Source of the DNA: Closterium sp. Naga37s-1 | Lineage: Eukaryota; Streptophyta; Zygnematophyceae; Desmidiales; Closteriaceae | Direction: 5' to 3' | Assembly: GCA_947471745.1 (NCBI GenBank) | Contig: CANJKZ010000924.1 | Span: 186,001-250,000, forward strand | DNA: 64,000 nt | Part shown: positions 30,521-40,652 of the stretch, piece by piece | Position numbering within the stretch: position 1 is the first letter of the stretch | Layout: each line of letters begins with the position of its first letter | Made by a program: the position numbers and the translations under genes | The notes under the pieces: model-generated | The model's database searches: none | What the model saw: only the letters and a program-made list of their open reading frames with translations | Told to the model about the DNA's origin: nothing

Positions 30521-31375
30521 ATGGACGCTGCTACCAGGTCACATCTTGCTACGTTTTCCCGAGAGCCCTGCTCAGAACTCTTCAAACTGCACAATGTGTC
30601 CCCCCGTGTAGCTGCATCTAGTCAGGTTGTTGCGTCGTGCTCCTGTCGGGATCTCACCCGCTCGACAGTAGTGTGGCACCCTCGTCTTGGTCACCCGTCC
30701 CTCCCACGCTTCTGTCACATGTGTAGCATCCGTCTTCTCTCAGGTCTTTCGCCCTTGTTCCGGTCGCTCCCTCATTCGCTAGAGCCGTCCTGCACTCCTT
30801 GCATCGAGGGTAGGCTACGCGCCACCCCTCACTCCTCCTCCCTTCGACCGACCTCCACGCCCCTCCAAACTCTCCACTTGGACGTCTGGGGCCCCGCCCC
30901 TTGCCCTGGGCCCGGGGGGAAGAGCTTATTCCTGGTGGTCGTCGATGACTTCACCTGCTACACTACGGTGTTCCCCCTGCGGCAGAAGTCCGACGTGACT
31001 TTTACCCTGATCCTGTGGTTGCTGGCCACTAGTGCCCAGCGTGGTAGTCGTGTCCTTTGTCTCCACTCCGACCGTGGGGGTGAGTTTCGCTCCGGCGTGC
31101 TTGCCAGGTTCTGTCACGAGCAGGGCATTACCCAGTCCTGGACGCTTCCGGAGTCCCCACAGCAAAATGGGGCTGCTGAGCACCGCATAGGCTTGGTCAT
31201 GGAGATCGCCCGCACCTCCATGATCCATGCCCGTGCGCCCCATTTTCTGTGGCCCTACGCGGTTCGGTACACCGCCCACCAGCTGAACCTATGGCCGCGT
31301 GTCTCTCGCCCGAAGGTTTCACCGACCTGTGTCTGGACTGGGTCCCCTGGTGTCGCGTCGGACTTTCATGCCTGA
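30521..31375 (+). pseudogene. Copia-7 integrase
   Basis: An open 284-residue frame: protease end, zinc domain (HPRLGH and CTPCIEGRLR), catalytic core HLDVWGP, LHSDRGGEF and PQQNGAAEHR, then PHFLWPYAVRYTAHQLNLWPRVS. The Glu of the DDE triad is kept in AEH. The frame ends at SDFHA where the sequence switches to another element. Confidence 0.9.
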
Positions 31376-32032
31376 GGCCCGACCTTTCCTACAACGCCAG
31401 CCAACTGGCACAATACTCACGCAAGCCAGTGGCAGAGAATCTGCTGGGCCTCGAGCGCGCCCTGCAATACTTCATTTCAACGTTCAACATTGGGCTCTCC
31501 TATTCAACGCTGACAACAACATCCTTCAACCTTGTTGGATACGTGGATGCAGATCACGCCGCTGATCCTGACAACCGATGGTCACGAACGAGCTTTGTCT
31601 TCTGACTCGAGCCAACGGGACCAATTTCCTGGAATTCGCAAAAGCAGGAACTGGTTGCCCTGTCGTCAGCCGAAGCGGAATTCATTGCCGCAACCACTGC
31701 AGTTCGCGAAAAAACTCTATCTGCAAGAGCTCCTGCAAGAGGCGAAGATCCCAACATCGCCAACATTTCGTCTCCACTGCGACAACCAAAGCGCGATCAA
31801 GATTGCGAACAAGCCTGGCTTCGTCAACTAGACGAAGCATAACGCGCTGCGGTATTTCTTCGTCAAGGACGACATCGATCAAGGTAAGTCGATCTGACGT
31901 ATAATCCCACCACTGACATGGCAGCTGACTTTCTCACCAAGCGACTGCCACGTTAGCAGTACCAGCACTGCACCAACCTCAACTGAGTGGTCAAGTGAGT
32001 CAGCTCCTGCTACTCCTAAGAATGAAGGGAGG
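31376..32032 (+). pseudogene. Copia-B-type RNase H fragment fused to Copia-7
   Basis: Abruptly after Copia-7 integrase comes RPDLSYNASQLAQYSRKP, ALQYFISTFNIGLSYSTLTTTSFNLVGYVDADHAADP, SWNSQKQELVALSSAEAEFIAA and CDNQSAIKIANKPGF, all close to the Copia-B RNase H at 47.9-48.5 kb. A TGA sits at 31603-31605, and frames change near 31.7 kb. The polypurine tract AATGAAGGGAGG precedes the LTR. Confidence 0.87.
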
Positions 32033-32290
32033 TGTTGCGATATCAAACTAAGAGAAGAACATTCCTGTACACTACAGGATTCAGCACTACCGAGTAAGAA
32101 GTCGAGGAGTCAGGCGAGTCGAAGCGACGGAAGCAGTTGTCAGGTGAAGTCCGATGCAGGCGGAAACATTTAAACGGGAAAATGGCGAGAACAGGTTTGA
32201 AACGGGTTCACGCGCCGCACGGTTGGATTTCGATGTAATAAGATAATACACCCCTTAGAGTACATGGCTAGCTACTGTGTCACCCTGGAT
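32033..32290 (+). repeat. 3' LTR, Copia-B type, diverged
   Basis: Begins TGTTGCGATAT, like the Copia-B LTR start TGTTACGATAT, and shares CCTTAGAGTACATGGCTA near its right part. Much shorter similarity than between the true Copia-B LTRs. The right border is not resolved. Confidence 0.65.
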
Positions 32291-33299
32291 ATAAGCACAG
32301 GCCTATGTTAAGCGCATGCGCTTCTATCTGGAGCAATGCGCTTATGGCCGATCCTCATTTATAAGCGCACCCCTTTTGAAACCTGTACTTATTATAAGCG
32401 CACCCGTTAAACTACATTTTTTGTAGTTATTATTAAAGGCTAGAAATCCTACAAGTATATTTTTCCATTAAAGCCCGCGCCCCAAATTGCAAGCCGCGCG
32501 CGTCAAGCTTTTAAAACTTGACGCCCTGACTTTCGGGTTTCCGAGTTTCGGGGAGACTGATGTCCGCGCGACACAACAGAGGTTGTGAACCAATGACAAC
32601 ATACCACCTGATGATGTGAACCAATGAAATTGAACACAATCGTGTTCTGTCGCAGACCAGGGTTCGGAAGAACCCGTCTTGCCAACACTCACCCAAAAAC
32701 TTGAAAAAGATTGTGCGCAATTTGGAACTTCAAAACACAAACTAGCACCAGCTACTGAGTCGTACAATAGGCCCACACACGTCTCTGGCACACCAGGATT
32801 GTCCATGGCACGCCTGATAGCATGGAGTCGCCATCACGATGGAATATGGGGCGCAACCAGCAAATCCTAGGGTTATTGATGGTGGTCGTATGGGCAGTGT
32901 CTTGGTTAAAGCACAGAGGTCAAATCTAAGCGGCCTTTGTGACGATGGTCGCGTTCGCCGTCAAGGCCATAATAATCACAGCCATGGCGGCACGCCGTTG
33001 ACTTGCCATGTAGCCTCGTTCTGCTCGCCACCTTCGCCCTTACGCGCTGCGTCCCACCGCGCTGTGATTCGTCGCGCATAGTTTTATGGCGCGGTGAGAG
33101 GTTGCGTGGCGCATCGTCGCAATCACGTCGTCGCTCTCAACTACACGGACGGGTAAAACGCCGACTCGTCATTGCATCTGTGGAGCGAATTGCCGGAAAT
33201 GCGTGCATCGCTTACAAACACGCGCATCGGTTTGAGATGTCGCGATCAAGTTCGACATGTGATTGCGAATCAGACACGTGGGCGTCATGGCTACCAACG
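32291..33299. other. Unassigned stretch with short palindromes
   Basis: Contains the 14-bp palindrome AAGCGCATGCGCTT at 32310-32323, repeated ATAAGCGCAC words up to about 32410, and GTCAAGCTTTTAAAACTTGAC near 32508. No gene recognised. Confidence 0.5.
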
Positions 33300-34140
33300 C
33301 GTTCCTAATGTCGTGTCCGCGAGTTCCAGCCGCACCCCCTCATATCCTCCCATCAAATCCCCCCTTCCCACCATTCGAATGCGTCCCCACTGTCCCCATG
33401 CCCCTTTGCAGCCCTCTCTCCCCGCCGTCTGTCTGTGGTTTAGGGATGGGGCATCGCTGGATTCGGAGAGCTTCACCCCACGCCGTCTGGCTCGTACGCC
33501 CTCCTCTCCTCGCCTTGTTTGTAAGCGTCTCTTTTCCCTCATCCCCTCCCATCTACATCCGAGCCCACCTCTTCCCCTCGCCCCTCCCTTCTCCTCACCT
33601 CCAATCCCTCCTCTCTCCTTCTCTCTCCGTTCCGCCGCAACCACTCATAGCCTACCATCCCCTACGCCCCGTATTCTCTTCTCAGCCGTTCCACGCAAGC
33701 CGCCCCTTCCCCTCTCCATCATGCACTGCTGTCGTTCTCGAAACCGTGCTCCTCGCCGTCCTGGTCGGCCGGCCCGGCCCCGCATATGAGGGTATATCAC
33801 CATTTCTCTCTTCCATTCCCCCCTTCCCCTCCTCCTCCCCCCACTATCCCAGGCTCGACTCTCCTCCCAACCCAGGCGAGTGGCGATCTGGCGAGCCAAA
33901 CCACACGAAACAAAAACCAGAGAACAACAGTGAGCCATCACGAAAACAAACGCCAAACCACACGTCCCCCCTCCTCACGTCCCCACTCCGCCTACACTCT
34001 CTCCCACTCACCTCCTCACCTCCTCACCTCCTCTCCCCCTGCTTTCCACTCCCGTCCCCCTCTCACCCCTCCCTCCTCCCCAGCAACAGGGTGGGTGAGC
34101 AGCGGGCGGAGTGGGGGCCGGTGGGCGAGTAGATGGCGGG
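33300..34140. repeat. Pyrimidine-rich low-complexity tract
   Basis: The plus strand is dominated by C and T with TCCCCTCC-type words. Two long Ser/Pro-rich frames arise from composition. I do not call a protein. Confidence 0.6.
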
Positions 34141-34383
34141 CGCATACCGAGCAGCACGTATGCTCAACACATAAAAGCGTACACCACACGCAACACGAAG
34201 GCAATGCGCCCCGCCAAGCTAGGCAATGCATGCTCGGCTGCCTACCATCTGGCCATAGTGCTGCAAAATTGCACCCTCCCCCATGGCTCCCCACGTGAAG
34301 CCACACATGTGCATGCACTACCTCCCGCCATGGCTCCCTTCCTCCCTCCTGCCTTGTTGTCTCACTAATGAGCTTCTTCCCCG

Positions 34384-34551
34384 TTATCTCATTCCCCATG
34401 TACACGGTTATCTCATTCCCCATCTGCCATGTTATCTCATTCCCCATCTGCCCAGTTATCTCATTCCCCATCTGCCCAGTTATCTCATTCCCCATCTGCC
34501 CAGTTATCTCATTCCCCATCTGCCCAGTTATCTCATTCCCTATCTTCCTTG
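34384..34551. repeat. 24-bp minisatellite, seven units
   Basis: Unit TTATCTCATTCCCCATCTGC plus CCAG, seven tandem copies; the four central ones are identical. The period divides by 3, so it reads as an 8-residue repeat in one frame on either strand. No conserved surroundings support a protein. Confidence 0.92.
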
Positions 34552-35117
34552 TCCTTCCTGCACATGTCTGCATGGCACAGGGACCAGCCTTCACGTAACC
34601 AGTAGCAACAACTGGGTTGAAACGAGATTCTGGCAACAGCACGGATGAAAGGAGCCATGTGTGGGAAGAGGGGAGTGAGTGATCAAAAGGAGGACAAATC
34701 TGGAAAGGAAAAGAACGAGTGTGACGTTGTACATATTATTGTTACAACATTCGGTTGCTGAAATCTGTCACACAAGCCCTACCACCATAAAGTCAGCATC
34801 ATGCACAGCTCCCAAGACCTCCATGCTGACGTGGATCACATACCCAAAGGGGCATGTCATCGTATTAGAAAACCACGAAGCTCCAAGGCCCACATACTGG
34901 TGTGGCGAGGTGTGCTCACCAACCATGGTCGGAGTACCCACCTATGCATGTTGAGAGGTGCGTTTACGCCCGCACCGCCATTTCGTGCCGCTTGCATCAG
35001 CGGTGATTGGTTGGCAATTCCCCTGCGGGAGTGGTGTGGGGAAAGGACACATTGAGCATTATGTACCATACGTCGTGCTGACCACGTTGCCCTGCAAGTG
35101 GCATATCTCATGTGGGA
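34552..35117. other. Unassigned stretch
   Basis: Between the minisatellite and the 35.1-kb frame. Only short frames; nothing recognised. Confidence 0.5.
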
Positions 35118-37110
35118 TTACCGCAACAAAGAGGGGTAGATGGAAGGCATTGATACACATAGGTGGGCTGTGCCACTTTTTGATGTGACCTGGGACTTAG
35201 CAACTACGTTTTTGAAGCACGACAACGAACCCAGCAAGCGGCGACGGGCTGGTGTAGGTCGCTTCTTGGGTTTGGGTGCACCAGATCGAGTCGTGCTGCC
35301 CTGGCATCCAGGCGAAAATACGAGGTCAGTGGTCACAATCGGGCTGCCTTCAGGCTCAACTGAAACGGTGCTGGAGGGTCCGGTCACGGTGCGTTGGCGC
35401 TGCGCACGGGTGTTCTCACTTCGTGCCTCATCGTCAGCACCATCAACACCCTCTCCCTCTCCGTTCCTCTCAGCCTCCCCAGCATCCACTGCACCTTGTG
35501 CCAACCACTCCCGCATAATGCTGTCCACCCATGACCAGTCCATGGGTCCTAATATCCTCTCCTTTCGGCCCCTTTGCACACGCGTCACTTTCCGCACCCG
35601 GATGCGATATGCTTTGACGAGCCGGTCCATGCAGCTGTTCCAATGCAGCACGGCCAAGGCTATGCGAGCCTCCATGCTGCCTCTGAATCGCAGCCGCTTG
35701 GGTGCATACTTGCAAACAAGTGAGTGGAAATACTCGTTCAGTGAGCTGTTTGCGCCAAGAATCAATGTTGCCACTTGGGTTGGCCCGAGCCGTGATTTGA
35801 ACCATTCACGAACAGCCAAGTGGGTAGGTGATCCAAAAGCGTATACAGCACTCTCTTCCCCCCACCCTTCTGAAATACAGCGTGGAGGCATGGTTCCCAC
35901 ACGTCGGCAGCGAGTATGGTCACCTGCCCAGTGATCTGCAGCAAGCCCCAACTCCTCAGACACCTGCTCCGGCGTCATCGGGTGTCCCTCGCTGGCCTTG
36001 GTGGCAGCCCACATCATGCAGTGCTTGAAATGCACGCTAAAGCGTTGACCAACGGAGAACACCAATTTCTTGCTACCAGGGTTCTCTCCAGCAGGGGTCG
36101 CACTGGTACCTTCCCCGCGTGCCCCCTTCTTTGAGCTACGTTTTGACCACCGTCACTGCTCCTTGCTCTTGATGCTGGAGATGCCATCCTGCCCTCTTGC
36201 AAGTCCCCAAGGTATGAGCATCAGGACATTAGAGGCTGGTTGTGTTGCAATGGTAGTGCACACCACACTTGCCATGTGCATTCATGGCTGAAGAGGTATG
36301 TGTGGGGCTGGAGTGGTGGTAATGAGTTTTGTTTGGGGCTGGAGTGGTGGTAATGAGCTTTGTTTGGGGCTGGAGTGGTGGTAATGAGCTTTGTTGGGGG
36401 CTGGAGTGGTGGTAATCGTGCATGTGTCTGGCTGCAGGATATGAGCCATCCCCTCTGTTTCAGCTCTTGTTGGCTGGGCAACCTCTGCACACACGCCATG
36501 GATTGGGGCCTCATTAGGATATATACGCACTTGCAGTCTACGAGTATATGCAGACTCAACTTCAGTTTGTCCCACTCTATATTTACACAATGTTGAGTTT
36601 TTGAGGGTTTCTCACCTTGTGTGCGCGCACGTTCATAGGCCTTGCCCTTTCGGGCCCCTCCCCAACCAACCCCACGGACAGGGCGTAATCTGCCCCGTCT
36701 GTCCTCTTTGTAGGCCGGGAAGTTGTAAACAAGACCCTCAATTTGGATGTCCTCGTTCCCAATTATCCCTGTGACTGCATTAGGCCCGTTGCTTGCCCGA
36801 GCGTCGAACTGTCGCCCGTATGCCTCAAGGTGCAGCTCCGCTGTTGCTAGTGCTTCTCCCCCGTGTGCACCTGGACATACGATGAGGGTTGTAGAGGCAC
36901 ATAGGAATACGCGTGTGGTATGGGCGCCATGTTATCCTTACAACACTCACCCGTAAACCCCTTTTCCCTCCCACAATCGGTTCTCCCATGTACCTGCGGC
37001 TACGCGGTCGGAGCATTCATCATGAAATAGTACAGCACGTCCGATGTTGTAGCCTCGTTCTTGCCACCCATCAAAGCCGACAACCCGCAGCATTGTAGGC
37101 ATATGACTGG
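35118..37110 (-). pseudogene. Possible Mutator-like transposase gene, spliced and perhaps broken
   Basis: The main frame (36065-35118, 315 residues) includes NSSLNEYFHSLVCKYAPKRLRFRGSMEARIALAVLHWN, which resembles the NE..HSL.W..CPK..F....R.ELAVA.AV..FN block of Mutator-like transposase domains. Its tail is acidic, then basic. Upstream on the same strand are VGFDGWQERGYNIG (near 37070) and GAHGGEALATAELHLEAYGRQFD (near 36850), preceded or followed by GT-AG-like sites (for example CACAAG-GTGAGA near 36615). A 31-bp minisatellite lies in the presumed intron. I recognise the family only tentatively and cannot prove the exon joins. Confidence 0.5.
36304..36416. repeat. 31-bp minisatellite, about four units
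   Basis: Unit GGGGCTGGAGTGGTGGTAAT plus GAGCTTTGTTT, starting at 36304, 36335, 36366 and 36397. It probably sits in an intron of the minus-strand gene. Confidence 0.88.
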
Positions 37111-37469
37111 CCGCATGTGCTTGGATATACCGTGAGTGGCCTTGTCATGCTCGGCACTAAGCCCCGCAACTGGATTGGCTTCATTTGCAGTTGTATCCTT
37201 TGTCTTCCTGCCAATTTAGGATGGTATGGGGTGAGCAGGGTGTGGCGTCGTGGCATGCCCATGGTGCAGGGTGTGTAAACCTTTATAATTGTGTGGACTC
37301 AGCCCCCGTCCTCGCCTCGACCCACCTCGGTGCAGTTGAGAACTTCCCTTTTGGCTGTGTGATGCACATGCATAATAAACAGCCAGCCAATACACAGGGG
37401 GTTGACATGAGCATTGGAGGCACAGCAGACTGGCAGGCACCTATCAGCATCCTCGCGCTCCTGGTTGGG

Positions 37470-39850
37470 AGCAAACATAGGGAGGAGAGGGGAGTGGGGG
37501 GGGAGGGGAGGGGAGCAGACGAGGCCCCGCCAAATGCCAGGCCCCTCCCAGTCTTATCGTCTGCCTGGTGGGGGGCAAAGGGAGGGAGGAGAGGTGTGTG
37601 GGGGTGGGGTACTGCGGATGACAGGGGTAGTAGGGGGAATGGAAGATGACAGGTGTAGCAGGGGGAAGGGAGGATGACGGGGGTAGCAGGGATAAGGGAG
37701 GCTGAAAGGGGTAGCAGGGTGGAAGAGAGGATGACAGGGGTAGCAAGGGGAACGGAGAATGAAATGGGTCGCACGAAGATAAGAGAGGGGAGTGGAGGGC
37801 ATGCACGGTCGGAAAGGTGGGGTGGCCATAGTGGGGTGGGAAAAGCGGACATGGGGAAGTGGGGGATTGGACGGGGTATCAGGGGGGGGGTGGACGGGGG
37901 GAAGTGGGGGATTGGACGGGGGGAAGTGGGGGATTGGACGGGGTATCAGTGGGGAATTGGACGGGGGGAAGTGGGGGATTGGACGGGGGGCAGTGGGGGA
38001 TTGGACGGGGGGAAGGGGGGATTGGACGGGGTATCAGTGGGGGATTGGACGGGGGGAAGTGGGGGATTGGACGGGGTATCAGTGGGGGATTGGACGGGGT
38101 ATCAGTGGGGGATTGGACGGGGTATCAGTGGGGGATTGATCGGGGGGAAGTGGGGGATTGGACGGGGGGTAGTGTGGGATTGGACGGGGGGGAGTGGGGG
38201 ATTGGACGGGGGAAGTGGGGGATTGGACGGGGGGAAGTGGGGGATTGGACGGGGGGAAGTGGGGGATTGGACGGGGGGAAGTGGGGGATTGGACGGGAGG
38301 AAGTGGTGGAAAGGCCAGGGGAGTGCGGGGAAGGACGAGGTGGATTGGGGGAGAGGGAGGGTAGGACTGGGGGTAAGGGAGGGTGTTAGTGGGGGAAAGA
38401 GAGTGAGCAGGGTGTAGAAGGGGGTGAGCAAAGGGGGTAAGAGAATGAGCAGGGTGTGGAAGGGTGTGTGCAACGGAAGAAAGAGAGTGAGCAGGGTGTG
38501 GAAGGGGGTGGGCAAAGGGGTAAAGAGAGGGAGCAAGGTGGAGAAACGGGTGAGCAAAGGGGGAAAGAGAATGAGCAGGGTGGATAAAGGGGTGCGGAAA
38601 TGGGGAAAGAGAGTGAGCAGGGTGTAGAAGGGGGTGAGCAAAGGGGGAGAGAGAGTGAGTAGGGTGGAGGAGGGGGTGAGCAAGGGGGGAGAGAGAGTGA
38701 GTAGTGTGGAGAAGGGGGTGAGCAAGGGGGGAAAGGGAGTGAGCAGGGTGGAGAAGGGGGTGTGCAAAGGGGGAAAGAGAGTGAGCAGGGTGGAGAAAGG
38801 GGTGAGCAAAGGTGGAAAGAGAATGAGCAGGGTGTGGAAGGGGTGTGCAACGGAAGATAGGGAGTGAGCAGGGTGGAGAAAAGGGTGAGCAAAGGGGGAA
38901 AGCAAGAAAGCAAGGGTTAAGGAGAGGGAAAGAGACCACACAGGGGGGAAGGGAGTGAGCAGGGGGACCAGAGAAGTGTGCAGGGTAGAAGAGAGGGAGG
39001 GGGTTAGGGAGTGAGCAGGGGGAAAGAGAGTGAGCAGGGGGAAAGAGAGTGAGCAGGGGGGGAGAGAGTGAGCATGGGGGAAGAGAGTGGGCAGGGCGGG
39101 TGAGAGTGAGCAGGGGGGGAGAGAGTGGGCATGGGAGTGAGCCGGGAAAAGAGGATTGAGCAGAGGGGGAACGAGAGCGATAAGAGTGAAAATGGGCGAG
39201 ATTGGGGGAAAGCGGGGTGAAGAGAGTGAGCAGGAAGTGAAGGCAGGTATGGAATGTGGATGCAGGTATGGAAAGTGGACGCAGGTATGGAGAGTGGAGG
39301 GGGAAGTTCAGGCGACGGGAAGGGAAAGGGAAGGCGACGGCCCAGTCTCGCGAGAACGACCCTAAACTCACCTCTCGGGGAGGGGGAAGTGGAGGCGACG
39401 GGAGGGGGAAGTGGAGGCGACGGGAGGGGGAAGTGGAGGCGACGGGAATGGGAATTGAAGGCGACGGGAAGGGAATGTAGGGGCGACGGGAGGGGGAAGT
39501 GGAGGCGACGGGTGGGGGAAGTGGAGGCGACGGGAGGGGGAAGTGGAGGCGACGGGAGGGGGAAGTGGAGGCGACGGGAGGGGGAAGTGGAGGCGACGGG
39601 AGGGGGAAGTGTAGGCGACGGGAGGGGGAAGTGGAGGCGACAGGAGGGGGAAGTGGAGGCGACGGGAGGGGGAAGTGGAGGCGATGGGAGGGGGAAGTGG
39701 AGGCGACGGGAGGGGGAAGTGGAGGCGACGGGAAGGGGAATAGAAGGCGACGGGAAGGGAAAGTGGGGGCGACGGGAGGGGGAAGTGGAGGCGACGCGAG
39801 GGGAAAGCGAGGACGACGGGAGGGTGAATTGAAGATGGTGGCGTGAGGAG
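37470..39850. repeat. 2.4-kb purine-rich block of several minisatellites
   Basis: The plus strand is almost only G and A. Sub-arrays: GGGGTAGCAGGG-type units (37.6-37.8 kb), GTGGGGGATTGGACGGGGGG 22-bp units with GGGGTATCA variants (37.86-38.29 kb), units of about 42 bp built on GAGCAGGGTGGAGAAAGGGG (38.4-38.93 kb), GAGCAGGGGGAAAGAGAGT (39.0-39.13 kb), and 22-bp CGACGGGAGGGGGAAGTGGA GG units (39.37-39.84 kb). Long frames on both strands are by-products of the repeats. Confidence 0.9.
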
Positions 39851-40652
39851 AGGGGAATCATGGCGATTGGTCATGATGGTCATGTGTTTCGCAGTCACGA
39901 TTGCCATATGGGTGTAGGGACGAGTTTACTAATGAGCGAATGTGTGGAGAGACACGTATTCTCAGGTATCGTTCTCCACCATGGACTCACGGAAATGTGT
40001 TTGATATTCCGCCGCATTCCGCTGCTTTTTGAATGCGCCGACGTTCGTGCCCATTGGAGGTTGTGAGCGGCTCTTACGTACCTTCGTGACCCTCCCTTGG
40101 AAGGTCGACGAGCCATAATCCCTTTCTCGCCGTCTTTATCAATGTGTTTCTGTTTGCCGTTCCACGCCGTTTGACGTTCTATCCTTTGTGGCTGTGGTAA
40201 CCCTAAAAATGTGCCTGCTCGCGCCGACTACTTTATTTGGCTGCTACATGCAGTATCTAGAATTAGCGGGCCTAATAGTTTGATGCCAGTGAATGCAGGT
40301 CGTGGTGTTGTGTGTGTGGTTTGCGCGAGTGTTGTGTTGTGTGTTTTTGGGTCGCAATGTGTGGCTTGCAGTTTGCGACAATTTCTATTGGCCAGTTCTC
40401 TGTGGTTTGACATGGCAGTTCGCTAAAGAATTCGCGAATGGGCCCGCGGGGTGTGCCTTCTTTCGGCTCCCAACTTTCACTTCACACCCCTCGCCACCCG
40501 ACAAACCCCATGGCCAAGCTTTTAAAACTTGTGCAATTTGGGCCAACGGCTTTAAGCGTAACAAAGTTGTACTCGTTTTTTCTCTGTTGTTATGCATGAC
40601 ATGCCTTTACAACGTGTATCTACCTATGGTTTTCACCTCTATCTAGTCTAGC
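39851..40652. other. Unassigned stretch
   Basis: About 800 bp of mixed composition between the purine block and the DDE_1 gene. It contains CAAGCTTTTAAAACTTG near 40515, a palindromic word also seen near 32510. No gene recognised. Confidence 0.5.

Larger units (their letters stand above)
29440..31375 (+). mobile_element. Copia-7, 5' part of a copia element
   Basis: A 134-bp LTR, primer site, GC-rich leader, protease and integrase of the 130-bp-LTR group. At about 31375, inside the integrase C-terminus, it joins RNase H sequence of the Copia-B lineage. Its own RT, RNase H and 3' LTR are missing. Confidence 0.87.

Noticed and set aside
33263-34132. 289-residue Ser/Pro-rich frame
   Set aside because: Low-complexity pyrimidine tract with no domain, splice context or second support.
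34384-34551. CRISPR-like regular repeat
   Set aside because: Units are contiguous with no spacers, and the context is eukaryotic.
38079-39371. 430-residue Pro/Ser/His-rich minus frame and other frames over the purine block
   Set aside because: By-products of minisatellites; every strand and frame is similarly open.
32465-40560. Pair of CCCAAATTGCA-containing ends in opposite orientation as terminal inverted repeats of an 8-kb Mutator element
   Set aside because: Similarity is patchy, the shared CAAGCTTTTAAAACTTG is itself palindromic, and no 9-bp duplication was found.
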